Source: Streptomyces sp. MP131-18
Lineage (GTDB): Bacteria; Actinomycetota; Actinomycetes; Streptomycetales; Streptomycetaceae
Length of the DNA stretch: 64,000 nt
Assembly (NCBI RefSeq): GCF_001984575.1
Contig: NZ_LZNS01000001.1
Span: forward strand, 6,146,624-6,210,623
Direction of reading: 5' to 3'
The notes under the pieces were generated by a model. The model was given only the letters and a program-made list of their open reading frames with translations, did not search any database and was not told the DNA's origin. Shown here in pieces: positions 8,560-17,331 of this stretch (positions are counted from its first letter, which is position 1; each line of letters starts with the position of its first letter). Position numbers and translations under genes: made by a program.

Positions 8560-9180
8560 TCAGGTGAAAAGCGCCGGGTCGCCCGCGCCCTCGCGCACCA
8601 CCTCCGGCTCGTCCCCGGAGAAGTCCACGACCGTGGTGGGGACGACGCCGCAGTCCCCGGCGTCGAGTACGGCGTCCACCACGTGGTCGAGCCGTTCCTT
8701 GATCTCCCAGCCCTGGGTCAGCGCGTCCTCCTCGCCTGGAAGGAGCAGGGTGCTCGACATCAGCGGCTCGCCCAGCTCCGCCAGCAGGGCCCGCACGACG
8801 GTGTTGTCGGGGATGCGCACGCCGATGGTCCGGCGCTTGGGGTGCATCAGCCGGCGCGGCGCCTCCTTGGTGGCGGGCAGGATGAAGGTGTACTTGCCGG
8901 GCGTGGCCGCCCGGACGGCGCGGAAGACGGTGTTGTCCACCCGGGCGAACTGCCCCAGCTGCACGAAGTCCGCGCAGACCAGGGTGAAGTGATGGCGGTC
9001 GCCCAGCTTCCGGATGGCCCGGATACGGTCCAGACCCTCGCCGTTGCCCAGCCGGCAGCCGAGCGCGAAGCAGGAGTCCGTCGGGTAGACGACGAGCCCC
9101 CCGGCCCGGATGATCTCCGCCACCTGGCCGATGACGCGGGGCTGTGGGTTCTTGGGGTGCACGTCGAAATATCTCGCCAT
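8560..9180 (-). CDS. L-threonylcarbamoyladenylate synthase-like protein (Sua5/YciO/YrdC family)
   Basis: This 206-aa protein has the YrdC fold: GGLVVYPTDSCFALGCRLG near residue 28 is the nucleotide/threonine pocket, followed by RKLGDRHHFTLVC and GVRIPDN. Family members form threonylcarbamoyl-AMP for t6A37 tRNA modification. The sequence resembles the YciO branch, whose members are less active in that role, so the paralogue function is uncertain. It is a single-domain protein without the Sua5 C-terminal extension. It stands alone on the minus strand, separated from the upstream glycosidase operon by a hairpin terminator. Confidence 0.88.
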   Translation of the reverse strand: MARYFDVHPKNPQPRVIGQVAEIIRAGGLVVYPTDSCFALGCRLGNGEGLDRIRAIRKLGDRHHFTLVCADFVQLGQFARVDNTVFRAVRAATPGKYTFILPATKEAPRRLMHPKRRTIGVRIPDNTVVRALLAELGEPLMSSTLLLPGEEDALTQGWEIKERLDHVVDAVLDAGDCGVVPTTVVDFSGDEPEVVREGAGDPALFT

Positions 9181-9206
9181 ACCACGAGCCTAGGCCCTGC
9201 CCTTCC

Positions 9207-9237
9207 GATGCCGCCGGGCCGGTGGGCCGGCGGCATC
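9207..9237 (-). terminator. Hairpin terminator after the sugar-transport operon
   Basis: An 11-base-pair perfect stem (9207-9217 with 9227-9237) and a 9-base loop sits between the stop of the GH13 gene at 9253 and the start of the YciO-like gene at 9180, ending the operon that begins at 14262. Confidence 0.65.
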
Positions 9238-9252
9238 GTGGGGTCGGTGAGG

Positions 9253-10848
9253 TCAGTAGGCGAAGATGCCGAAGCCGAAGCCCGGCACGGTGACCTCCTG
9301 GCCGCTGAGCGTGGCGCCGTTCGTCTCCACCGGCCTGGCCTCGCCGGGGCCAGGGGCGGCCAGGGTGTAGGAGGCGGGCTCGCGGCGCGGGTTGACAGCG
9401 ATGAGGTAGCAGTCCCCACGTGTGTACACCAGGGGGTAGCCGGTGTGCAGGACGTTGACGGGGGAGCGGCTGCCCAGCTCGGGAACGGACTTGCGCAGCG
9501 CGATCAGGCGGCGCACCAGATGCAGCAGGGAGTCCGGGTCCGCGCGCTGCCCGGCGACCGTCGGGCGGCCCGGGTCGGGGTCGACGGGCAGGTAGAGCCG
9601 GTCGGCGGGCGCGGTGGAGAAGCCGGCGCCCGGGGAGTCGTCCCACTGCATCGGGGTCCTCGACCCGGCCCTGTTGTAGCGGGGGCCGAGCACGCTGCCC
9701 TCGTGGTCCGGCAGGCCGGGGAGGTAGCGCATGCCGATCTCGTCGCCGTAGTAGATGGCGGGCAGCGTCGGCCAGGTCAGCTGGAAGGCGAACGCCGCGG
9801 GCAGCTGCTCGGCGGTGCGCGGGCCGCAGCACAGGCGGGAGAAGTCGTGGTTGGCGGATGGCAGGGTGATGAACCCCTGGTCGCCGATGACGGCGTTGAC
9901 CGACTCCCAGGCGGTGACGAACGTACCGGCGGTGCCGCCGCCGTCCGCGTCGAAGTAGCAGTGCCGCTGCGTCCAGTGCTCGGCGACGGTGCCGTGGTTG
10001 TTGTTCCACAGCGAGCGCAGCGGCAGGCCGTCGGAGGGGCCGCCGAACTGGAGGAAGAAGTCGGAGTGGAAGCCGGCGGGCACCGAGACGGCCGGGTCGC
10101 CCCACTCGGCCAGCAGCGCCGCGTGCGGGTGGGCGCTGTCCAGCCACGTGCGCAGCTCGGTCCACAGCCGGCCGGTCTCGATCAGTCCGGGGTCGTCCTT
10201 GACCAGGGAGTGCGCCATGTCCACGCGGAACCCGGCCAGGCCGAGGCGCAGCCAGTGGTCCATGATCTCGCGCAGCGCCGCCCGGTTGGCACGCGGCCCC
10301 TCCGAGCCGACGGGCAGCCGCCAGGGCTCGGCCGGGTCCTTGCGGGCGTAGCCGAAGTTGAGGGCGGGCTGGGACTCGAAGAAGTTCGGCAGGTAGCCGC
10401 CCGGTCTGCTGCCGGGGGAGGCCACGAAGTTGTCCGGCAGTCCGTCGGTGGACTCCGTCCAGATGTACCGCTGGTCCGCCGGGTCGTCGATCGCGGCGCG
10501 GAACCAGGGGTGCTGGTCGGAGGTGTGTCCGGCCACCAGGTCGAGCAGCACACGGATGCCGCGCCGCCCCGCGGTGTCGACGAGCTGGGCCAGGTCGTCC
10601 GCGGTCCCGTAGCGGGGCGCGACCGACAGGTAGTCGGAGATGTCGTAGCCCGCGTCGTTGAACGGGGAGGCGAAGCAGGGGTTCAGCCAGATCGTGTTCA
10701 CGCCGAGCCACGCCAGGTGGTCGATCCGCTCGGTGACCCCCGCGAAGTCACCGATCCCGTCGCCGTTCGCGTCGGCGAAGCTCTGCGGGTAGATCTGATA
10801 GAGGACGGCGTCGGGGAGCCAGGCGGGAGCGGGGCGGAAGGACGGCAT
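9253..10848 (-). CDS. GH13 alpha-glucosidase/glycosidase, intracellular
   Basis: A 531-aa glycoside hydrolase family 13 enzyme with no signal peptide. The catalytic triad is visible: nucleophile D210 in AGFRVDMAHSLV, acid/base E248 in LLAEWGD, and transition-state stabiliser D335 in SANHDF. The N-terminal VLYQIYPQSFADANGDGIGD is typical of alpha-glucosidases and trehalose-acting members. It is the last gene of a four-gene minus-strand operon with a sugar-binding protein and two permeases, so it most likely hydrolyses the imported oligosaccharide inside the cell. The exact substrate (maltose-type, isomaltose or trehalose) cannot be read from sequence. Confidence 0.87.
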   Translation of the reverse strand: MPSFRPAPAWLPDAVLYQIYPQSFADANGDGIGDFAGVTERIDHLAWLGVNTIWLNPCFASPFNDAGYDISDYLSVAPRYGTADDLAQLVDTAGRRGIRVLLDLVAGHTSDQHPWFRAAIDDPADQRYIWTESTDGLPDNFVASPGSRPGGYLPNFFESQPALNFGYARKDPAEPWRLPVGSEGPRANRAALREIMDHWLRLGLAGFRVDMAHSLVKDDPGLIETGRLWTELRTWLDSAHPHAALLAEWGDPAVSVPAGFHSDFFLQFGGPSDGLPLRSLWNNNHGTVAEHWTQRHCYFDADGGGTAGTFVTAWESVNAVIGDQGFITLPSANHDFSRLCCGPRTAEQLPAAFAFQLTWPTLPAIYYGDEIGMRYLPGLPDHEGSVLGPRYNRAGSRTPMQWDDSPGAGFSTAPADRLYLPVDPDPGRPTVAGQRADPDSLLHLVRRLIALRKSVPELGSRSPVNVLHTGYPLVYTRGDCYLIAVNPRREPASYTLAAPGPGEARPVETNGATLSGQEVTVPGFGFGIFAY

Positions 10849-10896
10849 GGGGGCGGCGCACCTTTCGGGTCACACGGGGCACTGGAGAAGGGCGGT

Positions 10897-11727
10897 TCAG
10901 CCCTTGACCGCGCCGGCGGTCAGGCCGGATACCACGGCGCGGCGGAAGACCAGGACGAGCAGCGCGATGGGCAGCACCGAGACCGTCGCGGCGGCGAAGA
11001 TCGTGCCGTAAGGGACGGTGAACTGGCTGCCGAAGAGCGCCAGGCCGACCGGCATCGTCCGGAACCGGTCGGCCGTGTTCAGGGTGAGCGCGATCAGGAA
11101 CTCGGTCCAGCAGGCGGTGAACGTGAAGATCGCCGCGGTGAACATGCCGGGTCTGGCCTGCGGCAGGATCACCGACAGGACGGTGCGTACCGGGGAGGCA
11201 CCGTCCACCCACGCGACTTCCTCCATCTCCTTCGGAATCCCGAGGAAGAAGTTCCGCAGAATCCAGACCGCGAACGGCACGTTCAGCGCCGTATATACGA
11301 GGATCAGGCCTTGGTAGCTGTTGAGCCACCCGATATCGCGCATCAGCAGGAAGAGGGGGGCGGCGAGCGCGATGGTGGGGAAGAGGGAGATCATCAGCAG
11401 CGCCACCATGATCGGTGCCTTGCCGCGCAGCGGCAGCCGCGCCAGGGCGTACCCGGCGAACGCGCTCAGGGACAGCACCAGCGTCGTGGCCACGACGGAC
11501 ACCAGCACGGAGTTCACCAGGTAGGTGCCGAAGTTGTTGTCGACGAACGCCTGCCGGTAGTTCTCGAAGGTGGCGTTCGGGGGCCACAGGTCGGGCGGGT
11601 TGGCGCCGATCTCCTCCGGGCCCTTGAGCGAGGACGCGGCCATCCAGTACAGCGGCGCGGCCACGAAGGCGGCGATGAGCAGCGCCGCGAGATGCGTCCA
11701 GGTCAGTCGGACTCTGCCGATTCTCAT
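10897..11727 (-). CDS. Sugar ABC transporter permease, MalG type
   Basis: A 276-aa inner-membrane permease with about six transmembrane helices. The EAA loop that contacts the ATPase reads EVAWVDGASPVRTVLSVILP, close to the consensus EAAxxDGAsxxxxFxxixLP. The start ATG at 11727 overlaps the stop of the upstream permease by ATGA, indicating coupled translation. It pairs with the MalF-type subunit upstream to form the translocation channel. No ATPase gene is present; in Streptomyces the shared ATPase MsiK usually energises such importers, which is family knowledge rather than something seen here. Confidence 0.92.
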   Translation of the reverse strand: MRIGRVRLTWTHLAALLIAAFVAAPLYWMAASSLKGPEEIGANPPDLWPPNATFENYRQAFVDNNFGTYLVNSVLVSVVATTLVLSLSAFAGYALARLPLRGKAPIMVALLMISLFPTIALAAPLFLLMRDIGWLNSYQGLILVYTALNVPFAVWILRNFFLGIPKEMEEVAWVDGASPVRTVLSVILPQARPGMFTAAIFTFTACWTEFLIALTLNTADRFRTMPVGLALFGSQFTVPYGTIFAAATVSVLPIALLVLVFRRAVVSGLTAGAVKG

Positions 11728-12827
11728 GTCCCGGCCTCCTCTTCGCCGACCTGGGACCGGAACGCGCGCAGGAACAGCAGGCAGCCGACCAGCACCAGGG
11801 CGGCGGTGCTCGCCGCCACGGCCGCGCCCGGGCCGAAGTCGAGGTTGGTGAACATCACATGCCAGCCCAGCAGGGCGAGTGACTCCGTGGCGTCGCCGGG
11901 GCCGCCGCCGGTCAGCACGAACGGCAGGTCGAAGATCCCGAAGGCCTGGAGGATGCGGAAGAGGACGGCGATGGTCAGCGCGGGCCGCAGCAGCGGCAGC
12001 CGCACCCGCCAGAAGGCGGTCCACGCGCCGGCGCCGTCCACGCGGGCGGCCTCGGTGACGTCGGTGGGCAGCATCATCAGCCCGGCCAGCACGATGATCG
12101 CGACGAACGGGGTGGTCTTCCACACGTCGGCCACCGCCATCGAGATGATCGCCGGGAAGCGGGTGCCGAGGAACTGCACGGGCTCGCCCGTCACGCTCTC
12201 CGACGCGGCCGTCAGGATGCCGTAGACGCCGTTGTACATGTACGCCCACAGCTGGGCCGAGACGACGGTGATCATCGCCCAGGGCAGCAGGAGCAGCGCC
12301 ATCATCCAGCTCCGCCCGACGCCGCCGAGCCGTTCGAGCACCAGCGCGATCAGCGTGCCGAGGATCAGTTCGGCCACCACCGTGCCGATGGTGTACAGCA
12401 CGGTGAACACCAGGGCGTGCCGCCAGCGTTCCGAGCCGAGCAGCAGCCCGTAGTGGCCGGTGGTGAAGCCGGAGAGGCTGAATCCGCCGGCGGACACGTC
12501 GACGTCGCTCAGGCTCATCGCGACCGAGAAGACGATGGGGAACAGCGTGACGGCCAGCACCACGAACAGCCCGGGCAGGGCGAACGCCCAGCCCAGCCGG
12601 GCGAACCGGCGTTCGAGCACGGAGCGCTGCGGCGGGCGCAGCCGGGAGCGCCCGCCGGGGCCGCCGGGCGGCTGCCCGGCGGCCTCCGCGGGCTGCCCGA
12701 CCTCGGCCGGTCCACCGCGGGGCGGCGGATGGTGCCTGGAACGTCCGTACGCCAGCGTGTGGCCGTCGTCCTCACCTGGCGGCCCGGCCGCCGCCGAAGG
12801 GGTGCCCTCCGGGGGAGTGTCGCTCAC
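11724..12827 (-). CDS. Sugar ABC transporter permease, MalF type
   Basis: A 367-aa permease with a long Pro/Gly-rich cytoplasmic N-terminal extension of about 75 residues, followed by roughly six membrane helices. The EAA loop reads TEAARVDGAGAWTAFWRVRLP. The GTG start at 12827 is 130 bases beyond the binding-protein stop. It would form the channel together with the MalG-type subunit downstream. The unusually long disordered N-terminus is not needed for transport in the family and its start could be later. Confidence 0.9.
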   Translation of the reverse strand: MSDTPPEGTPSAAAGPPGEDDGHTLAYGRSRHHPPPRGGPAEVGQPAEAAGQPPGGPGGRSRLRPPQRSVLERRFARLGWAFALPGLFVVLAVTLFPIVFSVAMSLSDVDVSAGGFSLSGFTTGHYGLLLGSERWRHALVFTVLYTIGTVVAELILGTLIALVLERLGGVGRSWMMALLLLPWAMITVVSAQLWAYMYNGVYGILTAASESVTGEPVQFLGTRFPAIISMAVADVWKTTPFVAIIVLAGLMMLPTDVTEAARVDGAGAWTAFWRVRLPLLRPALTIAVLFRILQAFGIFDLPFVLTGGGPGDATESLALLGWHVMFTNLDFGPGAAVAASTAALVLVGCLLFLRAFRSQVGEEEAGT

Positions 12828-12957
12828 GGCAACCTCGGGTTCGCTTCTCCGCCCGCGCGGCTGCGTGCGGCGGTGGGGGTGGTCGCGCGGGGCCCGGCCG
12901 CCGCGCGGGGGATGCCTGCCGGTCCGTCGCCTGCTGGCCGGAGGCCGGGGGAGTAGC

Positions 12958-14262
12958 TCACAGGGCGTTGCCCTCCAAAGCCCGCTCGATGTCGTCGCAC
13001 GCCGCGCGCAGCGCCGCGCCCGGCGGCGTGGTGCCGGCCAGCGACCCGTTGATGTTGGTGAACATGCCGTAGCTGACCTGCGCGTACCGGGGGAAGAGGG
13101 CGGGTCTGGCGACCATCGGCACCTCGGCCGCGGCGGCGAGCACCGGATCGTCGCGCTGCAACTCCTTGTCGTTCAGCACGTCGGAGACGGTGGGCAGTAC
13201 GGCGTTCTCCGCGAGCATGCGCTGCGCCTCGTCGCCGGTCATCCACTTGATGAACGTCAGCACGGCGCCGACCGACTCGCTGTGCGGGTTGACCATGAGG
13301 TTCCAGCCGCCCATGGCGGAGGGGCCCGGGTGGTCCTCGCCTTCGAAGGTGGGCAGCGGCGCGATGCCGACCTTGCCCGCCACCGCGGAGATCTCCGGGT
13401 TGTTGGACTCGCCGAAGCCGTGCGCCCAGTTGCGGTGGAAGACGGCGTCGCCCTCCACGAAGGTCTGGAGCGACTGCGGCTCCTGGAAGCTGGTGATCGC
13501 CGAGGGCGCCACCTCGTCGTCCAGCATGCCGCGCATGAAGTCCAGGACGCGCCGGTTCTCCTGGGTCTCCATCGTGCAGCTCTCGTGGTCATCGGAGACG
13601 CTCCGGCCGCCGGCCGCCGCCGTCATCTCGGTCCAGTTGACGCTCAGACCCTCGTAGTTGGCCCACTGGCCGACGTAGCCGTACTTCGCGTCTCCCGCGT
13701 CCTGGATGGTGCGGGCGGTCTTCGCCAACTCCTCCCAGGTGCGGGGGACCGGCAGGTCGTGCTTCTCCAGCAGGTCCTTGCGGTAGTAGAGGAAGCCGGC
13801 GTCGGCGTACAGCGGCGCCGCCACGTGGTCGCCGCGGTACTCGGTGAGCTCGGACCGCTGCTCGGGGTAGCGGTCCCAGAAGTCGTCCGGCAGGTGCTCG
13901 TCCAGCGGCATGGCCAGCTCTGACCTGCCGAACTGGGCGGGCCAGATGAGGTCGCCGTTGAAGACGTCGATGCTGCCGGAGCCGCCGGAGATCTCGGTGG
14001 TCAGCGTGGCGCGCATCGTGTCGGTGTTGTTCGGCGCCGCCTGGTAGGTGACGGAGATCTCGGGGTGCTTTTTCTCGAAGGCGTCGATGAGCTTCTGTGG
14101 CAGGCCCTCGGGGCCGAAGTTGATTGCGTACCAGGTAATGGCGCCGGACGCCGGCCCCACGTCCCGCGGATCGACCGTTGCGGAACCGACGCCGGAGCCG
14201 CATGCGGCAGCGGCCAGCAGAACGGGGACGGCGCAGAGCGCGGCTGCTCTGCGGATGGACAT
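12958..14262 (-). CDS. Sugar-binding lipoprotein of ABC importer
   Basis: A 434-aa extracellular solute-binding lipoprotein, cluster 1 (MalE/ThuE/AglE-like). The signal peptide ends in lipobox LLAAAACGS with cysteine near residue 21. Typical cluster 1 sequences follow: ITWYAINFGPEGLP, DVFNGDLIWPAQFG and a C-terminal GMFTNINGSLAG. It heads the operon with the two permeases and the GH13 enzyme. The ligand is probably an alpha-glucoside such as trehalose, maltose or a related oligosaccharide. There is no dedicated regulator beside it, in contrast to the mal cluster at 33 kb. Confidence 0.9.
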   Translation of the reverse strand: MSIRRAAALCAVPVLLAAAACGSGVGSATVDPRDVGPASGAITWYAINFGPEGLPQKLIDAFEKKHPEISVTYQAAPNNTDTMRATLTTEISGGSGSIDVFNGDLIWPAQFGRSELAMPLDEHLPDDFWDRYPEQRSELTEYRGDHVAAPLYADAGFLYYRKDLLEKHDLPVPRTWEELAKTARTIQDAGDAKYGYVGQWANYEGLSVNWTEMTAAAGGRSVSDDHESCTMETQENRRVLDFMRGMLDDEVAPSAITSFQEPQSLQTFVEGDAVFHRNWAHGFGESNNPEISAVAGKVGIAPLPTFEGEDHPGPSAMGGWNLMVNPHSESVGAVLTFIKWMTGDEAQRMLAENAVLPTVSDVLNDKELQRDDPVLAAAAEVPMVARPALFPRYAQVSYGMFTNINGSLAGTTPPGAALRAACDDIERALEGNAL

Positions 14263-14345
14263 GGGCCTCAGCGTTCCGTGCCCGTCCCCCTACACAAAGC
14301 CGAAAACGCTCTTATCGGAAATATTCACCGGAAAGGGCCCCTGCT

Positions 14346-15002
14346 TCAGGCCGCTGCGTTCTCCAGGTCCATGAACACCGCCGTGTTCAGCGCGAACGCC
14401 CGCTTGCACTCGTCCACGATCCGCAGCCGCTCCGGCTCCGGTGCGGGCAGCGCGTCCAGCAGCGACCGGTACTCACGCTTGAACGCGGCCGGGTTGGCGA
14501 TGCCCTCGAAGACGTAGAACCGCACCCCGTCGCCCTTGCGCGCGAAGCCGTAACGCCGCTCCGCGGTGGAACGGATGATCTGACCGCCGGAGAGGTCACC
14601 GAGGTAGCGGGTGTAGTGGTGCGCGACATAGCCGCCCGGCCAGTCCCGCGCGACCTCCATCACGCGCGCCGCGTACGCCTCGGTCGCGGGCAGCGGGCGC
14701 AGCGCGGCGCGCCAGTCCCCGCCGTCGTGCAGGTGGTCCAGGTCCCGTTCGAGCGCGGTGGTGCGGAAGAGCTCGGGGCGGATGAACGGGCCCGCGACCG
14801 GGTCGTCCGCCAGCCGGTCCGCGACACCCTCCAGCGCCCGGTAGACGAACCACAGCTGCTCGGTGTAGCTGCGGAACGCGCCGACGCCGAGCCGTCCGCC
14901 GAGCAGGTCGCCCATGAACGCCGAGTTCTCGGCTTCGGTGTGCTGCTGGTGCGAGGCGTCGCGGATCAGCGTCGAGAAGGGGGTGGCTTCGAGCACGGTC
15001 AC
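14346..15002 (-). CDS. hmuO: Biliverdin-producing haem oxygenase
   Basis: A 218-aa haem oxygenase that opens the porphyrin ring to give biliverdin, CO and free iron. The proximal haem ligand is probably H21 in SHQQHTEAEN, and the distal helix carries YLGDLSGGQII, both hallmarks of HmuO/HO-1. The GTG start at 15002 has a strong GGAGG site. The iron box at 15070-15085 lies about 70 bases upstream, so it should be induced with the haem importer when iron is scarce, completing the uptake-degradation route that starts at 0-5 kb. Confidence 0.95.
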   Translation of the reverse strand: MTVLEATPFSTLIRDASHQQHTEAENSAFMGDLLGGRLGVGAFRSYTEQLWFVYRALEGVADRLADDPVAGPFIRPELFRTTALERDLDHLHDGGDWRAALRPLPATEAYAARVMEVARDWPGGYVAHHYTRYLGDLSGGQIIRSTAERRYGFARKGDGVRFYVFEGIANPAAFKREYRSLLDALPAPEPERLRIVDECKRAFALNTAVFMDLENAAA

Positions 15003-15069
15003 GGCGGACCTCCAGGGCCGAACGAGGCGGCGGGGCGCGGCAGGCCGCCGCGCCCCGCCATCCTCGCTA

Positions 15070-15085
15070 CTTAGGCTTACCTAAG
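15070..15085. promoter_or_regulatory. DtxR-type iron box upstream of haem oxygenase
   Basis: CTTAGG-N4-CCTAAG is a perfect inverted repeat; read over 19 bases it keeps 13 positions of the DtxR consensus in either orientation. It is weaker than the box at 2104. It lies between the haem oxygenase start and the convergent end of the methionine aminopeptidase gene, so only the former is a sensible target. Confidence 0.75.
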
Positions 15086-15121
15086 TCAAGCACTTGCCGA
15101 CGCCGTGTCGGTAACCTCGGG

Positions 15122-15988
15122 TCAGGGCAGCGTCAGGATCTCCGCCCCGTCGTCCGTCACCAGCAGCGTGTGCTCGAACTGCGCCGTGCGCCTGCGGTCC
15201 TTGGTGACCACCGTCCAGTTGTCCGCCCACATGTCCCACTCGTGCGTACCGAGCGTCAGCATCGGCTCGATCGTGAACGTCATCCCCGCTTCGAGCACCG
15301 TCGTCGCGTTCGGGTCGTCGTAGTGCGGGATGATCAGGCCCGAGTGGAACGAGCTGTTGATGCCGTGACCGGTGAAGTCCCGCACCACGCCATAGCCGAA
15401 GCGCTTCGCGTAGGACTCGATGACGCGTCCGATCACGTTGATCCGGCGACCGGGCCTGACCGCCCGCACCGCCCGGGTCAGCGCCTGGCCGGTCCGCTCG
15501 ACCAGCAGGCGCGACTCCTCGTCCACCGCCTCCTCGCCGCCCACCAGGTACGTCGCGTTGGTGTCGCCGTGCACGCCGCCGGTGAACGCGGTCACGTCGA
15601 GGTTCACGATGTCGCCCGCGTGCAGCACCGTCGAGTCCGGGATGCCGTGGCAGATCACCTCGTTCACCGAGGTGCACAGCGATTTGGGGAAGCCCCGGTA
15701 GCCGAGCGTGGACGGGTAGGCGCCGTGGTCGCACAGGAACGTGTGCGCCACCTCGTCCAGCCGGTCGGTCGTCACCCCCGGCTCGATGTGCGCCGCCGCC
15801 TCCGCCAGCGCCTGCGCGGCGATCCGCCCGGCGATCCGCATGCGCTCGATGGTCTCCGCGTCCTGCACGTCGGGGCCGCGGTAGGGCGTGGGCGCCTTGC
15901 GGCCCACGTACTCGGGGCGGGGGATCGCGGAGGGAACGGTGCGGGCCGGCGAGAGCCGGCCGGGAACAAGGAGCGACTGGCCAGACAT
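15122..15988 (-). CDS. map: Type I methionine aminopeptidase
   Basis: Removes the initiator methionine from nascent proteins. This 288-aa protein has the pita-bread fold signatures and metal-ligand regions: D in NLDVTAFTGGVHGDTNATY, the second aspartate in the same stretch, H in RDFTGHGINSSFHSG, and the glutamates in FTIEPML and QFEHTLL. The short N-terminal extension with a PRPEYVGRKAP segment is common in actinobacterial MetAPs. The ATG at 15988 was chosen because the conserved N-terminus begins there. It is divergent from a small conserved gene 33 bases away. Confidence 0.95.
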   Translation of the reverse strand: MSGQSLLVPGRLSPARTVPSAIPRPEYVGRKAPTPYRGPDVQDAETIERMRIAGRIAAQALAEAAAHIEPGVTTDRLDEVAHTFLCDHGAYPSTLGYRGFPKSLCTSVNEVICHGIPDSTVLHAGDIVNLDVTAFTGGVHGDTNATYLVGGEEAVDEESRLLVERTGQALTRAVRAVRPGRRINVIGRVIESYAKRFGYGVVRDFTGHGINSSFHSGLIIPHYDDPNATTVLEAGMTFTIEPMLTLGTHEWDMWADNWTVVTKDRRRTAQFEHTLLVTDDGAEILTLP

Positions 15989-16021
15989 GCGAATGAGTTT
16001 ACGGGTGGGCAGGATGAGGAC

Positions 16022-16291
16022 ATGGCTGCTCTCTTCCGACGCAAGACCGCCGGCCGGTCCGGCGAGTGGTACTACTGCCTGAAGCACCGCGCGGTCGAGG
16101 AGGGCCCCGACTGCCCCGCGCAGGACCGCTTCGGCCCGTACCCGACCCGCACCGAGGCCGAGCACGCGATGGACACCGCCCGCGACCGCAACGAGGCGTG
16201 GCGCAACGACCCGCGCTGGAACGACGAGGACCCCGGCGAGGACGGGACCGGGGACCGGGACGGGAACGGCGGCGGGAGCCGGGCGACCTGA
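16022..16291 (+). CDS. Small conserved actinobacterial protein, function unknown
   Basis: An 89-aa acidic protein. The core WYYCLKHRAVEEGPDCPAQD and FGPYPTRTEAEHAMDTA is a recognisable conserved block in Streptomyces, with a CxxH and a later Cys, followed by a poorly conserved Asp/Gly-rich tail. It starts 33 bases from the divergent map gene and may share its promoter region. I do not know a function; the Cys/His pattern hints at metal binding, which is speculation. Confidence 0.75.
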   Translation: MAALFRRKTAGRSGEWYYCLKHRAVEEGPDCPAQDRFGPYPTRTEAEHAMDTARDRNEAWRNDPRWNDEDPGEDGTGDRDGNGGGSRAT

Positions 16292-16355
16292 CGCAGCAGG
16301 ACCGCGGCCCGGGGGGAGCCGACTGGCCGCGGCGGGGGAGTGGCAGGATGCGGAC

Positions 16356-17063
16356 ATGACCTCAACAGAAGCCGGCGGCACCAAGCCCGCCGCCAAGGAC
16401 CCCTGGGCCCTGCCTGACGTCTCCGGCCTCGTCATCGGCGTCCTCGGCGGAACCGGCGACCAGGGCCGCGGTCTCGCCTACCGCCTCGCCCGCGCCGGCC
16501 ACCGGGTGATCATCGGCTCGCGCGCCGCCGACCGCGCCCGCGCCGCCGCGGACGAACTCGGCCACGGCACCGAGGGCATGGACAACGCGGGCTGCGCCCG
16601 GGAGAGCGACGTGGTGATCGTCGCCGTCCCGTGGGAGGGTCACGCCGCCACCCTCACCGCGCTGCGCGAGGAGCTGGCGGGCAAGCTCGTCGTCGACTGC
16701 GTCAACCCGCTCGGCTTCGACAAGAAGGGCGCGTACGCCCTCGTTCCCGAGGAGGGCAGCGCCGCCGAGCAGGCCGCCGCGCTCCTGCCCGACGCGCGCG
16801 TCACCGCCGCGTTCCACCACCTGTCGGCCGTGCTGCTCCAGGACCCCGCGATCGAGAAGATCGACACCGACGTCATGGTGCTCGGCGAGAGCCGCGCCGA
16901 CTGCGCGATCGTGCAGGCGCTGGCCGGCCGCATCCCCGGCATGCGCGGCGTCTTCGCCGGCCGGCTGCGGAACGCCCACCAGGTGGAGGCGCTGGTCGCC
17001 AACCTCATCTCGGTCAACCGCCGCTACTCCGCCCACGCGGGCGTCCGCCTCACCGACATCTGA
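16356..17063 (+). CDS. npdG: NADPH-dependent F420 reductase
   Basis: A 235-aa oxidoreductase transferring hydride between NADPH and the deazaflavin cofactor F420. The N-terminal Rossmann motif reads VIGVLGGTGDQGRGLA, followed by VIIGSR for the NADPH 2'-phosphate and VVDCVNPLGFDKKG. The C-terminal RNAHQVEALVANLISVN is typical of the Fno/NpdG family. Presence of F420 metabolism supports an actinobacterial host. Genes on both sides are unrelated housekeeping functions. Confidence 0.9.
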   Translation: MTSTEAGGTKPAAKDPWALPDVSGLVIGVLGGTGDQGRGLAYRLARAGHRVIIGSRAADRARAAADELGHGTEGMDNAGCARESDVVIVAVPWEGHAATLTALREELAGKLVVDCVNPLGFDKKGAYALVPEEGSAAEQAAALLPDARVTAAFHHLSAVLLQDPAIEKIDTDVMVLGESRADCAIVQALAGRIPGMRGVFAGRLRNAHQVEALVANLISVNRRYSAHAGVRLTDI

Positions 17064-17100
17064 CCCCAGCAGATCCCGCCAGACCCACGGAGCCCTCCAG

Positions 17101-17301
17101 ATGCCCCCCGCCGCCCAGGCCGCCCACCCCAGCCGGCTCGCCGTCTACGCCCTGATCGTGTGCGTGCTCACCGTCGTCGCGGCGGTCGTGTCGTTCACCC
17201 GGGGCAACTGGCTCGGCATCATCTGGGTCCTCCTGGCCGGCCTCTCGTCGAACCTGGCCTGGTACTACTTCAAGAAGTCCAGGGCCCGGCCGACCGCCTG
17301 A
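17101..17301 (+). CDS. Small membrane protein, two transmembrane helices
   Basis: A 66-aa protein with two predicted hydrophobic segments (about residues 13-30 and 38-56) separated by RGNW, and a basic C-terminus. It follows the F420 reductase by 37 bases on the same strand and is probably co-transcribed. No family function is known to me; similar short two-helix proteins are common in Streptomyces. Confidence 0.7.
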   Translation: MPPAAQAAHPSRLAVYALIVCVLTVVAAVVSFTRGNWLGIIWVLLAGLSSNLAWYYFKKSRARPTA

Positions 17302-17331
17302 GGCGGCCGGCCGGGGCGGCGCGCCCGGAGA

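Noticed and set aside
10897..12249. Longer reading for the MalG-type permease
   Set aside because: The extra N-terminal 174 residues are an out-of-frame shadow of the MalF-type gene; the family-typical start is ATG 11727 with an ATGA overlap.
14263..14345. GAAAACGCTCTT near the start of the sugar-binding gene as a LacI operator
   Set aside because: No second half-site forms a palindrome and it does not match CTTGCAG. It is insufficient to call.
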